Origin: an uncultured Candidatus Binatia bacterium
GTDB lineage: Bacteria > Desulfobacterota > Binatia > Bin18
DNA: 64,000 nucleotides
Direction: 5' to 3'
Assembly (NCBI GenBank): GCA_958296235.1
Contig: OY282457.1
Coordinates: 2,173,684 to 2,237,683 of the forward strand
Both the position numbers and the translations under genes were made by a program. Positions 40,254 to 49,223 of the stretch are shown one piece after another. The first letter of the stretch is position 1; every line of letters starts with the position of its first letter. The notes beneath the pieces are model-generated. The model was not told the origin of the DNA. It worked only from the letters and a program-made list of their open reading frames with translations, and made no database searches.

Positions 40254-40898
40254 ATGGAAGGTTTAAGTGTTCTCGATATGATCCAGCAGGGGTGGTATAT
40301 CACCTATCCCCTGATTGTGATGTCGGTGGTTGTCATCACTATCATCTTTGAACGGATAGTTGCCCTGCGCGGATTGATTGGAGGGACCTTGCAGATTGCC
40401 GGCGGTCTGGTTGGCGTCTTACAGAAGGGTGATTTTCAAGCAGCGATCACCTCCGCCGAGGAGCAGGCGGATAAACCGGCGGGCCGGATATTTCGTGATG
40501 TCCTTGCTCAACAAGAGGGCGAATCGCTCGAGTATTTGTCTGAAATCATTGAAGACCGCCGCTTCGAGGAAATCGAGGCGCTCAAAGGCAGCATCTGGGT
40601 CCTGGGAACAGTCGGCGTGAGTGCGCCCTTCATTGGGCTGCTCGGCACTGTCATCGGGATTATCAAATCCTTCACAAATATGGCGGTTGAGGGCAGTGGT
40701 GGTTTTGCCGTGGTTGCCGGTGGTATTTCTGAGGCCCTGGTTGCAACGGCTCTTGGTCTCGCAGTCGGGATCGTTGCGGTGGTCTTCTATAACTATTTTC
40801 ATACCAAGCTTGAGCGGATCGAGGCGGCCACAACGATCAGCTCAGACCGTGTCCTCGAAGCAGTCCGCCTGGGGAGGAAAGCTCATGGGAATGACTAA
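40254..40898 (+). CDS. exbB: MotA/TolQ/ExbB proton channel family protein
   Basis: 214 residues with three transmembrane helices (YPLIVMSVVVITIIFERIV; IWVLGTVGVSAPFIGLLGTV; ALVATALGLAVGIVAVVFY). The conserved GLLGTVIGIIKSF and GGISEALVATALGL segments line the proton path in ExbB. It is the stator of an ExbBD energy-transduction complex in the inner membrane. AGGAGGGTTCAGA precedes the ATG. The stop overlaps the exbD start by 14 bp. Confidence 0.93.
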   Translation: MEGLSVLDMIQQGWYITYPLIVMSVVVITIIFERIVALRGLIGGTLQIAGGLVGVLQKGDFQAAITSAEEQADKPAGRIFRDVLAQQEGESLEYLSEIIEDRRFEEIEALKGSIWVLGTVGVSAPFIGLLGTVIGIIKSFTNMAVEGSGGFAVVAGGISEALVATALGLAVGIVAVVFYNYFHTKLERIEAATTISSDRVLEAVRLGRKAHGND

Positions 40899-41304
40899 CC
40901 CACGCAAGAAGAGCGGGAGTGGATCCGATATTATGGCCGAGATCAATATCGTTCCCTTGTGCGACATCTTTTTGGTGCTACTGATTATCTTTATGGTGAC
41001 CAGTGTGGCGATGGTTCAGTCCGGAGCGGAAATTAACCTGCCCGAGGTGCAGGAAACCGACTCGGAGCCACGTCAGATTGTGATTACAGTGACCCCCCAA
41101 AAGGAAATCTTCGTGAACGCCAGACCGGTGACCATGGCCGATCTTGAGGTAGCCATTAAGCAGCAAGTCTCGGCCAAGCCGGACGTGCCGGTTGTCCTCG
41201 AAGGGGATAAGGACGTCGTTTTAGGAGAGGCGGTAAAAATTCTCTCCATTGCCCAACGAGCTGGAGCGACTCAGGTTGCGATTGCGGCCAGACAGGCGGG
41301 GTAA
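40885..41304 (+). CDS. exbD: ExbD/TolR family protein
   Basis: 139 residues from ATG 40885 (GGGGAGGAAAGCTC upstream, inside the end of exbB). Single N-terminal transmembrane helix NIVPLCDIFLVLLIIFMVTS with the protonatable Asp27, then a periplasmic domain ending GATQVAIAARQAG. Works with the preceding ExbB as proton-driven motor. Gene overlap shows translational coupling. Confidence 0.93.
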   Translation: MGMTNPRKKSGSGSDIMAEINIVPLCDIFLVLLIIFMVTSVAMVQSGAEINLPEVQETDSEPRQIVITVTPQKEIFVNARPVTMADLEVAIKQQVSAKPDVPVVLEGDKDVVLGEAVKILSIAQRAGATQVAIAARQAG

Positions 41305-41339
41305 GCGGTCCGGCGCAAGCGCTAAAGGAGGGGAGGGCC

Positions 41340-42578
41340 ATGGCTTCACCCGAAGACAACACAAAAACATCCGAAAGCACTTCAGTCGAGCGTAAAATCC
41401 AAGAGGATTTGTGGCTGTATCGAGGCGGGGGCTTTGGCAGAAATGCGCGCTGGTTCGCCTTCTCGACGGCGGCCCATATTCTCATTTTGTCCATCTTTGC
41501 CACCACCGCAGTGACCATCATGAAAGAGCCGGAAATGCTCCGGGTCAACGCCTTGCCGCTCACGCCAGAAGACTGGGACGAATTGGCTGAGGAGATGCCG
41601 GACGATTGGGAAGGTGAGCCCTCATTAGAGGATATTCCGGGCATCCTGACCATGGAAGACCTCGCGCCGAACAGGGCGCGTCCGACTGGTCCGACGTCAA
41701 CCGGGCCGCTCCAGGCCCCTATCCAACGGGCGGCTATTCCCGTCTTCTCGGGTATCGGGCCGGTGACGATTGAAGTCCAGCGCGCCGACAGTAGTTTTTC
41801 CGGTATCGACGCCCAGCTCAGCGGTCTGGTTGGCGCTGGAGACCTTGGCGGGGGCGGAGGCTTTGGCGACTATGGTCGCGGGCTACGGAAAGTTGGTCTG
41901 GATGTTGCCCTGGTGATTGACGCCACGGACAGCATGCAGTTTGTGATTGATTCGGTTCGTGACCGCTTGACAAAGCTGGTGACACTGCTGCGCAAGCTCG
42001 TCCCGACCTCGCGGATCGGGGTTGTGGCCTATCGTGACAGGGGCGAGGAATATGTCACCAAATGGGTTGACTTGAGTTTTTCCACCCCCAAGCTCAAAGG
42101 CTTTTTGGCCAATCTGCACTCTGACGGCGGCGGCGATTGGCCGGAAGCGGTGTATGAAGGCATGGACGCGGCCATGAACGATTTGAGCTGGCGGAAGCGC
42201 TCACGGCGGGTGGTGATTCTCGTCGCGGGCTCTCCGCCCCATCCAGAGAGTATGAGCAGCGTGCTGGGTCTGGCGCAGGGATTCCAGGCGCGCGGTGGTG
42301 TGGTCAGCGTGATGGACCTGGCCGATAAGATGCACGAGGACTTTGAGTACGCGCTCTGGGAACGGACCGGGAAAGTGATGAATGTCGCCTTTCAGCCAAC
42401 GCCGCTACCGAGTTTCTATCGCGACTTCCGGCATACTATGGCGTCCGTGGCCCGAGCCGGCGGGGGGGACTTTATCCCGCTGACTGAGGAAAAGGCATTG
42501 ACCAAGAACATCATCATTATGACCTTTGGTTCGCGCTGGGAAGTGGAGATGGCGAGATACTTGCGGGACTTGGAGTAG
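41340..42578 (+). CDS. TonB-like anchored von Willebrand factor A domain protein
   Basis: 412 residues. One N-terminal transmembrane helix (residues 37-58, RWFAFSTAAHILILSIFA) carries Ser42-x3-His46, the S-x3-H motif by which TonB couples to ExbBD. An acidic and Pro/Gly-rich periplasmic linker follows (about 70-185). A vWA domain covers 187 to the end, with a DxTxS metal site (DATDS, 194-198) and the family block GGGDWPEAVYEGM. There is no TonB C-terminal domain. The position right after exbBD supports a transducer in which the vWA domain replaces it. Metal-dependent protein binding is inferred. Confidence 0.82.
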   Translation: MASPEDNTKTSESTSVERKIQEDLWLYRGGGFGRNARWFAFSTAAHILILSIFATTAVTIMKEPEMLRVNALPLTPEDWDELAEEMPDDWEGEPSLEDIPGILTMEDLAPNRARPTGPTSTGPLQAPIQRAAIPVFSGIGPVTIEVQRADSSFSGIDAQLSGLVGAGDLGGGGGFGDYGRGLRKVGLDVALVIDATDSMQFVIDSVRDRLTKLVTLLRKLVPTSRIGVVAYRDRGEEYVTKWVDLSFSTPKLKGFLANLHSDGGGDWPEAVYEGMDAAMNDLSWRKRSRRVVILVAGSPPHPESMSSVLGLAQGFQARGGVVSVMDLADKMHEDFEYALWERTGKVMNVAFQPTPLPSFYRDFRHTMASVARAGGGDFIPLTEEKALTKNIIIMTFGSRWEVEMARYLRDLE

Positions 42579-42737
42579 GACACGGCCTGGGGGTCGCCTG
42601 GCGTGATGGAGAAAAAGCGCGTTCTCAGAGTTGGGCAAGCGTTTCTCTTCATGCCGGTTGGGATGGAATGCGGGAGCTTTGAACGCAGTATTATAGCTGG
42701 AATGGCCGGAATGGCCGGACTAAAAAGGAGTGCAAGC

Positions 42738-45140
42738 GTGCGGCGTCTGGTTTCCATTATCGGTATGATCTCTCTGAGCCTGCACCTGGGTGGGTTAAAC
42801 TCCGAGGTTGAGGCGGCATCTGTTGCTGAACTCTCTGCCCGGGCCAAGCAGGCCCGGAGCAAGGCCAATGCGCTCAAAACGGGGAGCTGGGATGCGCAGG
42901 CCAAGCTGCAAGCCATTCAAATCCTGGGCCCGGTTGCCTTAGAATTCGTTGCGCTCCCCAATTTGGCCCAATCCGTCAAAACCCCATCGAGCAAAAAAGC
43001 CATTCGCGACATCTACGAGACGCTCCACGGTCCGCTCAACGATATCTATACCGGCAGTTTCAAACGCGTTGACCAGATGACGCAGGATGTCATTGCGCGA
43101 GATGGCGACCTGGAGGCTGTGCAGGATTCACAGGAATACCGCGCTGAACAAGGGGTAGCTGCGCGTGCCTTATACTTCTTGAACTGGCTGAACTACATCG
43201 GCTCGTTCACGTTCGATGAGAAGAAAAAGGAAACCCTGTTGACGAAAGCCATGAACGGCTTTGGGGAATTCGCGGTTGGCGATCAGACCTCACGGCTCAA
43301 GAACGAGAGTCTGTTCGGCCGAGCGCTGAGCGAGCGCGAACTTGAAAAGTTCGACTGGGCCATACGAGACTTTGAACTGCTGCTCAAACAGCCTGGCGTG
43401 TCCGCGGATATGAAGCGGAAAGCCGAGAAGGCCCTGGAGCAGACCCGGCGCTACGCCAAGCGCGGCGGGAAAGCCCGACCCTCTCCAACGGAATTGGCGC
43501 AAGCCCGATTTCAGCAGGCAAAAAGTATTGCCAGGCAGAGTAGACAGGCGAGCGGCAAGAAGCGCAGCCGGTTGCGCGGCCAGCTCCTGGCATTGATTCT
43601 TGAACTCCGCAAGGCCGGCGGCAAGTGGCAGGACCGGGCCGATGCGTTGATACAGGCGGAGCTGACGCGCGAGGAGGAACTCGTCATCGCTGAGCAGGAA
43701 AATCCGTTTCCGCCCTGGTTAAAAGCCAAGGAGCATATGCAGCGGCGACGCTTTGCCAAGGCGGTGCCTTTTCTTGAGGAAGTCATTGCTTCAAACGACC
43801 CCAACGCCGCCGTGTATCAGACAGACGCGCAATACTATCTCGGCGTTGGACTGTATGAACAGCGGCGCTATCGACAAGCCATTACCGCCCTGGACAGCTT
43901 TCTCAACAACGGCGGGGCAAAGACCAAGCATGCGGCGGATGCGGAATACTTTCAGTTCAAGTCGGCTGAGTCGTTATACGCCCGGGACCAGGGGGCGCAG
44001 AACGGGAAGCTGTATGTACAGGCGATTCGCGACTTTGCGCGGAAATACCCCAGGCATCGGTCCATCTACGAAGCCCACTTCCGGCTGGGTGAGTATTACC
44101 AGGAGCAAGAGGAGTATTTGAAAGCGACCGATGCGTATAAAAAGGTGCGCGCCGCGCCGGCGTTCCGGGTGCGAGCCGACTATGCCACGCTTCAGGCGTA
44201 CTTTGAGGTCCTGCACGCCATCGAAGACGGCGATACCAGTAGTGGGTTGAGTGAAGACGAGATCCGCCAGCGGATCGGAACCAGTCTGAACGCCTACTGG
44301 AAGAACAGCGCGACGTTGGCCAAGAGCAGTCCCAAACTGGTGAAGCGGAACCCCTATCGTGAATATCCGGGCAAAGTCAGCGTGATGCATGCGGTCTATT
44401 TGAGTCACGATATGGACGCGAACGCCGAACAGATCGTTTCTTTCCTCGACGGCTTTGAAGAGAAATATCCGAAGCAGCCTGATGCGTTTGAAACCGTTGC
44501 CCGTACCCGGCTGGTCGCCCTGCAGAAGACCGGGCGCTATGCCGACCTCGCCAACGACGTCGAGAAAATTATCGATCGCTACCAGCCCGACAAACAGGAG
44601 GAACTCCTGGCCGGACTGTCTGGCGTTCTGGAAAAAGACATCCGTAAGCTCCGCCGTCAGAATGATACAGACAACGCACTCCTTGCCAAGCGGACGCTGG
44701 CGCGTCTGCATGAAGTATGGCTCAAGAACGATGGCCAATTTGCGGAGGATCAGTCTCCAGACCGCTTCCACTATGACTTGGCCCAGCTCTATCTCGATAC
44801 CAAGCAATACGACAAGGCTGAGATTATCTATAAGGACCTGGAGCAAAAGCAGGGCGCCTATGCGCTGGTCGCCATTGTCGGCTTAGCCCAGGTCTCTGAG
44901 GTCCGGGGAGATAAAAAACGGGCGCTCTCCCTGTGGGAGGCCATGCTCAAGGGGACCCAAGTCGGTGATCCGCTCTGGTTTCGCGGGACGTTTGAAGTCG
45001 CCCGGCTCAATGACACCCTTGGCAATGCGACCCAGGCGTGTAAAACGGTCAGTAGCGCTCAAAGAATGCTGAAACGGCTCGGTGATGCCAGCCTCAAGAC
45101 CAAAATTCAGGACTTTGCCAACCAAACGTGTGGGGCGTAA
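42738..45140 (+). CDS. Secreted tetratricopeptide-repeat protein of the exbBD-vWA operon
   Basis: 800 residues from GTG 42738 (AAGGAG seven bases upstream), giving signal peptide RRLVSIIGMISLSLHLGG, cleaved near EAA-S. The frame is open back to 42603, but that extension has no such features. TPR-like helical pairs are clear, for example AQYYLGVGLYEQRRYRQAIT (about 405), AHFRLGEYYQEQEEYLKATD (about 485) and YDLAQLYLDTKQYDKAEIIY (about 680). TPR arrays bind partner proteins; this one is probably a periplasmic partner of the vWA transducer. A terminator follows. Confidence 0.82.
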   Translation: MRRLVSIIGMISLSLHLGGLNSEVEAASVAELSARAKQARSKANALKTGSWDAQAKLQAIQILGPVALEFVALPNLAQSVKTPSSKKAIRDIYETLHGPLNDIYTGSFKRVDQMTQDVIARDGDLEAVQDSQEYRAEQGVAARALYFLNWLNYIGSFTFDEKKKETLLTKAMNGFGEFAVGDQTSRLKNESLFGRALSERELEKFDWAIRDFELLLKQPGVSADMKRKAEKALEQTRRYAKRGGKARPSPTELAQARFQQAKSIARQSRQASGKKRSRLRGQLLALILELRKAGGKWQDRADALIQAELTREEELVIAEQENPFPPWLKAKEHMQRRRFAKAVPFLEEVIASNDPNAAVYQTDAQYYLGVGLYEQRRYRQAITALDSFLNNGGAKTKHAADAEYFQFKSAESLYARDQGAQNGKLYVQAIRDFARKYPRHRSIYEAHFRLGEYYQEQEEYLKATDAYKKVRAAPAFRVRADYATLQAYFEVLHAIEDGDTSSGLSEDEIRQRIGTSLNAYWKNSATLAKSSPKLVKRNPYREYPGKVSVMHAVYLSHDMDANAEQIVSFLDGFEEKYPKQPDAFETVARTRLVALQKTGRYADLANDVEKIIDRYQPDKQEELLAGLSGVLEKDIRKLRRQNDTDNALLAKRTLARLHEVWLKNDGQFAEDQSPDRFHYDLAQLYLDTKQYDKAEIIYKDLEQKQGAYALVAIVGLAQVSEVRGDKKRALSLWEAMLKGTQVGDPLWFRGTFEVARLNDTLGNATQACKTVSSAQRMLKRLGDASLKTKIQDFANQTCGA

Positions 45141-45168
45141 GCGCCTCTTTGTTCTTCATCGTCTTCTG

Positions 45169-45198
45169 AGGGGCACGAGAGCGTGCCCCTTTGCTCTT
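45169..45198 (+). terminator. Rho-independent terminator of the exbBD-vWA-TPR operon
   Basis: AGGGGCACG-AGAG-CGTGCCCCT is a perfect 9-bp hairpin, followed by TTGCTCTTCT. It lies 29 bp after the TPR stop and separates this operon from the molybdoenzyme gene. Confidence 0.75.
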
Positions 45199-45223
45199 CT
45201 GCCTCAGAGGAAAATCCTGACCC

Positions 45224-47548
45224 ATGAAAATCGCTGACAACGCCGCAAATCCACGTTCGGCCTTTCACTGGGGTGGCTATGCGCCTCGGGTCACTCAGGG
45301 CCGTTTGGTTGCCATGGACGCAACGCCCGAAGACCCGGACCCCTCTCCTCTTGGACGCTCCTATGTAGAGGCGGTCAATGACGATCTCCGCATCCGCCAA
45401 CCTGTGGTACGGGAAAGCTGGCTCAGGAACGGACCCGGCAGGGGCGTCCGTGGGGGCGGACCTTTTGTCGCGCTCAGTTGGGAGCGGGCGCTTGAGCTTG
45501 TTGCCGCCGAACTCGAACGTATCCGGAGCGCATTCGGCAACCGGGCGATTTATGCCGGCTCATACGGCTGGGGCAGCGCCGGTTCCTTTCATTTTCCCCA
45601 AGGCCAGCTGCACCGCTTCCTGAATCTCTTTGGTGGCTTTGTGCGTTCCATAAACACCTACAGCCACGCCGCGGCCGATGTGGCAATGCCCTATATTGCC
45701 GGCAATTTTTTTCGTCTGCTGGTCGAGCAAGCCTCGTGGCAGACGATCGCCCGGCATTCCGAATTTGTGGTGGCGTTTGGCGGGATGCCACTCAAAAACG
45801 CGCAGGTCGCCTACGGCGGAGTGGCCCGGCATCGCACCCGAGGGGGCCTTGAAGCCTGTCGGCAGGCAGGTGTCGAATTTCTGAATATCGGTCCGGTGAA
45901 AAACGACACGGCCGACTTTCTGCGGGCCGAATGGCTGACCCCACGCCCCAATACCGATGTGGCGCTGATGCTCGGTCTGGCCCATACCCTGGTTACGGAG
46001 GGACTGGCCGATAACGAGTTCCTGACGCGCTACTGCGTTGGCTTTGAGCGCTTTCGCCCATATCTCATGGGCGAAAGCGATGGCCATCCCAAAGACGCGC
46101 GCTGGGCGGCCAATATAACCGGCCTGAAGGCGGAGACGATCATAACATTGGCCCGGCGTATGGCCGCCAAGCGCACGCTGATCACGATAGCGTGGTCCCT
46201 CCAACGGGCGGATCATGGTGAGCAGACTTATTGGATGGCCGTCACATTGGCCGCCATTCTGGGACAGATCGGTCTCCCCGGCGGTGGATTTGGCTATGGC
46301 TACGCTTCCGTCGCCACGGTCGGGAACCCGGCCTCTCGCATTCCCTGGGCCACGCTGGACCGCTGTGCCCACCCGGTTGAGGATGTCATCCCGGTTGCCC
46401 GAATTGCCGACCTGTTGCTGAACCCGAATACGGCATTCGACTATAACGGACGCCGGGCGACCTATCCTGATATTCGCCTGGTCTACTGGGTCGGCGGCAA
46501 CGTCTTCCATCACCATCAAGATTTGAACCGCCTGTTACGTGCCTGGCAGAAGCCGGAAACCATTGTCGTCCATGAGCCGTGGTGGACGCCTATGGCACGC
46601 CACGCAGATATCATCCTCCCGGCGACGACCCCGCTCGAACGCAACGATATGGTCTGCACGCCCCGCGACGGCTTTGTGGTCGCCAATAAACAGGCGATGG
46701 AGCCAGTCGGTAAGGCGCGGAACGATCATGATATTTTTGCGGACCTGGCTGAACGCCTCGGTTTTCGAGAAGGATTTACCGAAGGACGGGACGAAGCCGG
46801 CTGGCTGCGCCACCTGTACGGTCTCTCCCGCGAACGCGCGCAGGAACGTGGTTTTGCTTTGCCGGACTTTGAGCAGTTTTGGGCAGACGGTTATTTTGAA
46901 CTGCCGCTCCCGTCTGAACCCCAGCCTTTTCTATCCGCTTTTCGGACCGACCCCGACGCCCATCCCCTTGACACGCCATCCGGGAAAATTGAGATCTGGT
47001 CGGAACGGATTGCCTCCTATCGCTACGACGATTGTCCGCCGCACCCGACCTGGATGGAACCTGTCGAATGGCTGGGGAGCGAGAAAGCCGTGCACTACCC
47101 CCTCCATTTGACTTCTAATCAGCCGGTCGGTCGTCTGCACAGCCAACTCGATCAGGGATCGGTCAGTCGCAGCTTAAAGGTTGCCGAACGCGAACCCGTG
47201 TGGATCCATCCGGCCGATGCCCAGGCGCGTGGGCTGAGCGAGGGCGATATTGTCCGGGTCTTTAATGACCGGGGCCAATGTCTGGCCGGTGTGCGCATTA
47301 CCGCCAATATCCAAGAGAGCGTCGTCCAGCTTCCCACGGGCGCGTGGTATGACCCGCTCGAACCGGGCGTGCCGGGGTCATTGGAAAAACACGGCAACCC
47401 CAATGTCCTCACTTTGGACAAAGGGACCTCAAAGCTGGGGCAGGGGCCCAGTGCGCACACCACCCTGGTTCAAGTCGAACGCTACCGGGGCGACCCCCCG
47501 CCCGTAACCGCGTTTATGCCGCCGGAAATTCGCCAGGAACAGGCATAA
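45224..47548 (+). CDS. Molybdopterin-dependent oxidoreductase, BisC/TMAO reductase-like
   Basis: 774 residues, DMSO-reductase family lacking the N-terminal Fe-S cluster. FHWGGYAPRVTQGRLVAM begins the protein. The putative molybdenum-ligand serine is Ser147 in NTYSHAAA. The later blocks YWVGGNVFHHHQDLNRLL, ADIILPATTPLERNDM and HLTSNQPVGRLHSQLDQG bind the bis-MGD cofactor. There is no Tat signal, so it should act in the cytoplasm like BisC (biotin sulfoxide reductase). No adjacent cytochrome or chaperone. Substrate is unknown: an S- or N-oxide is most likely. Confidence 0.88.
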   Translation: MKIADNAANPRSAFHWGGYAPRVTQGRLVAMDATPEDPDPSPLGRSYVEAVNDDLRIRQPVVRESWLRNGPGRGVRGGGPFVALSWERALELVAAELERIRSAFGNRAIYAGSYGWGSAGSFHFPQGQLHRFLNLFGGFVRSINTYSHAAADVAMPYIAGNFFRLLVEQASWQTIARHSEFVVAFGGMPLKNAQVAYGGVARHRTRGGLEACRQAGVEFLNIGPVKNDTADFLRAEWLTPRPNTDVALMLGLAHTLVTEGLADNEFLTRYCVGFERFRPYLMGESDGHPKDARWAANITGLKAETIITLARRMAAKRTLITIAWSLQRADHGEQTYWMAVTLAAILGQIGLPGGGFGYGYASVATVGNPASRIPWATLDRCAHPVEDVIPVARIADLLLNPNTAFDYNGRRATYPDIRLVYWVGGNVFHHHQDLNRLLRAWQKPETIVVHEPWWTPMARHADIILPATTPLERNDMVCTPRDGFVVANKQAMEPVGKARNDHDIFADLAERLGFREGFTEGRDEAGWLRHLYGLSRERAQERGFALPDFEQFWADGYFELPLPSEPQPFLSAFRTDPDAHPLDTPSGKIEIWSERIASYRYDDCPPHPTWMEPVEWLGSEKAVHYPLHLTSNQPVGRLHSQLDQGSVSRSLKVAEREPVWIHPADAQARGLSEGDIVRVFNDRGQCLAGVRITANIQESVVQLPTGAWYDPLEPGVPGSLEKHGNPNVLTLDKGTSKLGQGPSAHTTLVQVERYRGDPPPVTAFMPPEIRQEQA

Positions 47549-47574
47549 TCTGGACGCAGAGCCCACCGGCAAGC

Positions 47575-48162
47575 CTAGAAGTCTACGCTAAAGCCCTCGT
47601 TCGCCTGGGTGCGCTCTTCAATGAGAAAACCCCGGGCGCCGGTATAGGAGCCAGGCGGGAAAGAGAGATAGCCCCGGACCTCCGCGTCGGGCGCGATGGT
47701 CTGGTCCGTGAGGACAGGGGTCGGACTCTCTTCGCTTGATTCCAGCGGTCTCACGCGTTCGCCGGACTCGGCGCGCAACGAGACCTTATTGGCTTTGAGC
47801 AGATAGGCGCGGTCGGTCCCATTGTGAATCTTCACTTCCACCACAAAGTTTTCACTGTCCCGAGCGCGCTCCCATCTGTCGTCCGCGGTCCTGCGCATGT
47901 CGTCCGTGCTCCTGCGTATAGCGGAGGAGCCTCTCCCCGGCGGGACGGCGATCACTGGGGCTATTGCGGTTAATGGCCGGACCTGTACGTCCACATTCTG
48001 CGGCTGCGCCTGAAGAAGAGAAGCTGGAAAGACAGACAAAACGCAGACCCCGAGTACAATCAGACAAGACCTGTCCTGAGCCCAGTCGAAGGGGCGGTAG
48101 ACAAAATGCCGGCGGAAAAGGACGGCCGTAATTGAGCGGAGAGTTTTCAAGGGGCTTTCCAT
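47575..48162 (-). CDS. Secreted hypothetical protein with a repeat core in its 5' end
   Basis: 195 residues. ATG 48162 follows AAGGACACCGCT. The N-terminus contains YRPFDWAQDRS, which is what the dispersed repeat core CCTTCGACTGGGCTCAGGAC encodes, then a hydrophobic signal (CLIVLGVCVLSVFPASLLQA). The mature part ends in an immunoglobulin-like segment (FVVEVKIHNGTDRAYLLKANKVSLRAE). I do not recognise a family. Likely periplasmic. The repeat core at the start suggests the original start was displaced. Confidence 0.6.
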   Translation of the reverse strand: MESPLKTLRSITAVLFRRHFVYRPFDWAQDRSCLIVLGVCVLSVFPASLLQAQPQNVDVQVRPLTAIAPVIAVPPGRGSSAIRRSTDDMRRTADDRWERARDSENFVVEVKIHNGTDRAYLLKANKVSLRAESGERVRPLESSEESPTPVLTDQTIAPDAEVRGYLSFPPGSYTGARGFLIEERTQANEGFSVDF

Positions 48163-48211
48163 AGCGGTGTCCTTATCGCGCGTTATGATGGAGTAGGATC
48201 AGAGGGGGATT

Positions 48212-48679
48212 TTACCCTCTTTCCTCAAGCGTCTCAGGAAAGAACTCAGCGTCAAGCATTTCTTCCAGGCGAAAAGGGCAGGTAGCGGGAAAGCGCGGAA
48301 CGGTCAGCCCAGTCTGGTTTGCTGCGCTCCGGCGGGCGCGAGGGTATTGACGCTTGACAAATTCAGGAAGCTGAGGACGCAGACTGAGGCTGTCTTGGAG
48401 CAAGTCGGCAAGCGCATCTTGCGCATTTTCAATACTGTCTCGCCAGCTTCCTGAGCGACGCTGCTTTTGCTGCGCCCATTTCAAAAGGTGAATGAGCAGA
48501 TTCTTGAGATGGCTTTCGACTGCGCGCCGTTCACTCCGCCCCATGTCTTCCAACTCCTCCGCGAGGACCTCAGAATCAATCCGGTCAAACCGACGAGCTC
48601 GAATATGGGCCGCCTGTTCGAGCAGCCAGGCGTGATAGTCGTACTCGGAGAGTGGTGGTTTTGTCGCCGGAACAGCCAT
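48212..48679 (-). CDS. DUF29 family protein
   Basis: 155 residues: YDYHAWLLEQAAHIRARRFD, LAEELEDMGRSERRAVESHL and LLIHLLKWAQQKQRRSGSWR are the DUF29 hallmarks. The family is small, helical and of unknown function, common in cyanobacteria and proteobacteria and often multi-copy. It lies on the minus strand between two other minus-strand genes. Confidence 0.88.
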   Translation of the reverse strand: MAVPATKPPLSEYDYHAWLLEQAAHIRARRFDRIDSEVLAEELEDMGRSERRAVESHLKNLLIHLLKWAQQKQRRSGSWRDSIENAQDALADLLQDSLSLRPQLPEFVKRQYPRARRSAANQTGLTVPRFPATCPFRLEEMLDAEFFPETLEERG

Positions 48680-48707
48680 GTTTTTTCCTCATTCGACTAG
48701 TTTGGCG

Positions 48708-49094
48708 TTATTTGGCATCCATATATTGTACCGGGACCAGTCTGTGGCCGAGCATATCCACGGCCGCTCCGCATTGCTCAAGCGCGATGTAACCCAGCAA
48801 TGGCTCGTATTCGCCATTCTCCGGCTGCATGTCTATGAACAGCACCTCGTTATAGATAGATCGAAATCCTTCCACGGTTATTTTTACCGGACCGCAGACT
48901 GTTCCTTGGACGACTTCTTGAGTTGCTGTTTGCAGTTCAACCGGCTCCTCCGAAGCAAACGCGCCGAACCGGCTCTTCCAGTGTGACGGTAAGGTGAGGT
49001 AGCTTGCTCCGGTATCAACGAGGGCGTCCAGTTTCATGGACGAGCCGGTTTCGGAGAAGTTTTCGATATCCACTGTTGTGACTATTCTTCCCAT
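48708..49094 (-). CDS. Retropepsin-like aspartyl protease family protein
   Basis: 128 residues from ATG 49094 (AGGAG about ten bases upstream); the longer open frame up to 49694 is antisense to exbB and not coding. The catalytic motif is LDALVDTGASYLTLP and the C-terminal flap and helix are EPLLGYIALEQCGAAVD, as in single-domain retropepsin-like proteins that work as dimers. No signal peptide. It lies 29 bp upstream of DUF29 on the same strand. Substrate unknown. Confidence 0.82.
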   Translation of the reverse strand: MGRIVTTVDIENFSETGSSMKLDALVDTGASYLTLPSHWKSRFGAFASEEPVELQTATQEVVQGTVCGPVKITVEGFRSIYNEVLFIDMQPENGEYEPLLGYIALEQCGAAVDMLGHRLVPVQYMDAK

Positions 49095-49223
49095 TGTCTG
49101 CTGGCTCCTGGCGGCTCTCTGCGGCTTACCAGTCGGATAGGAAAAAGGAAAGGTCTCAGCGGGGTCTTGCCTTTCTGCGAGACCCTTCCCCTCAGAAGGG
49201 AACTCCGCTACATATACCGCGCT

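Noticed and set aside
45560..46519. 319-codon open frame on the minus strand
   Set aside because: Antisense to the molybdoenzyme gene, which has strong family motifs throughout; no ribosome site or known domain.
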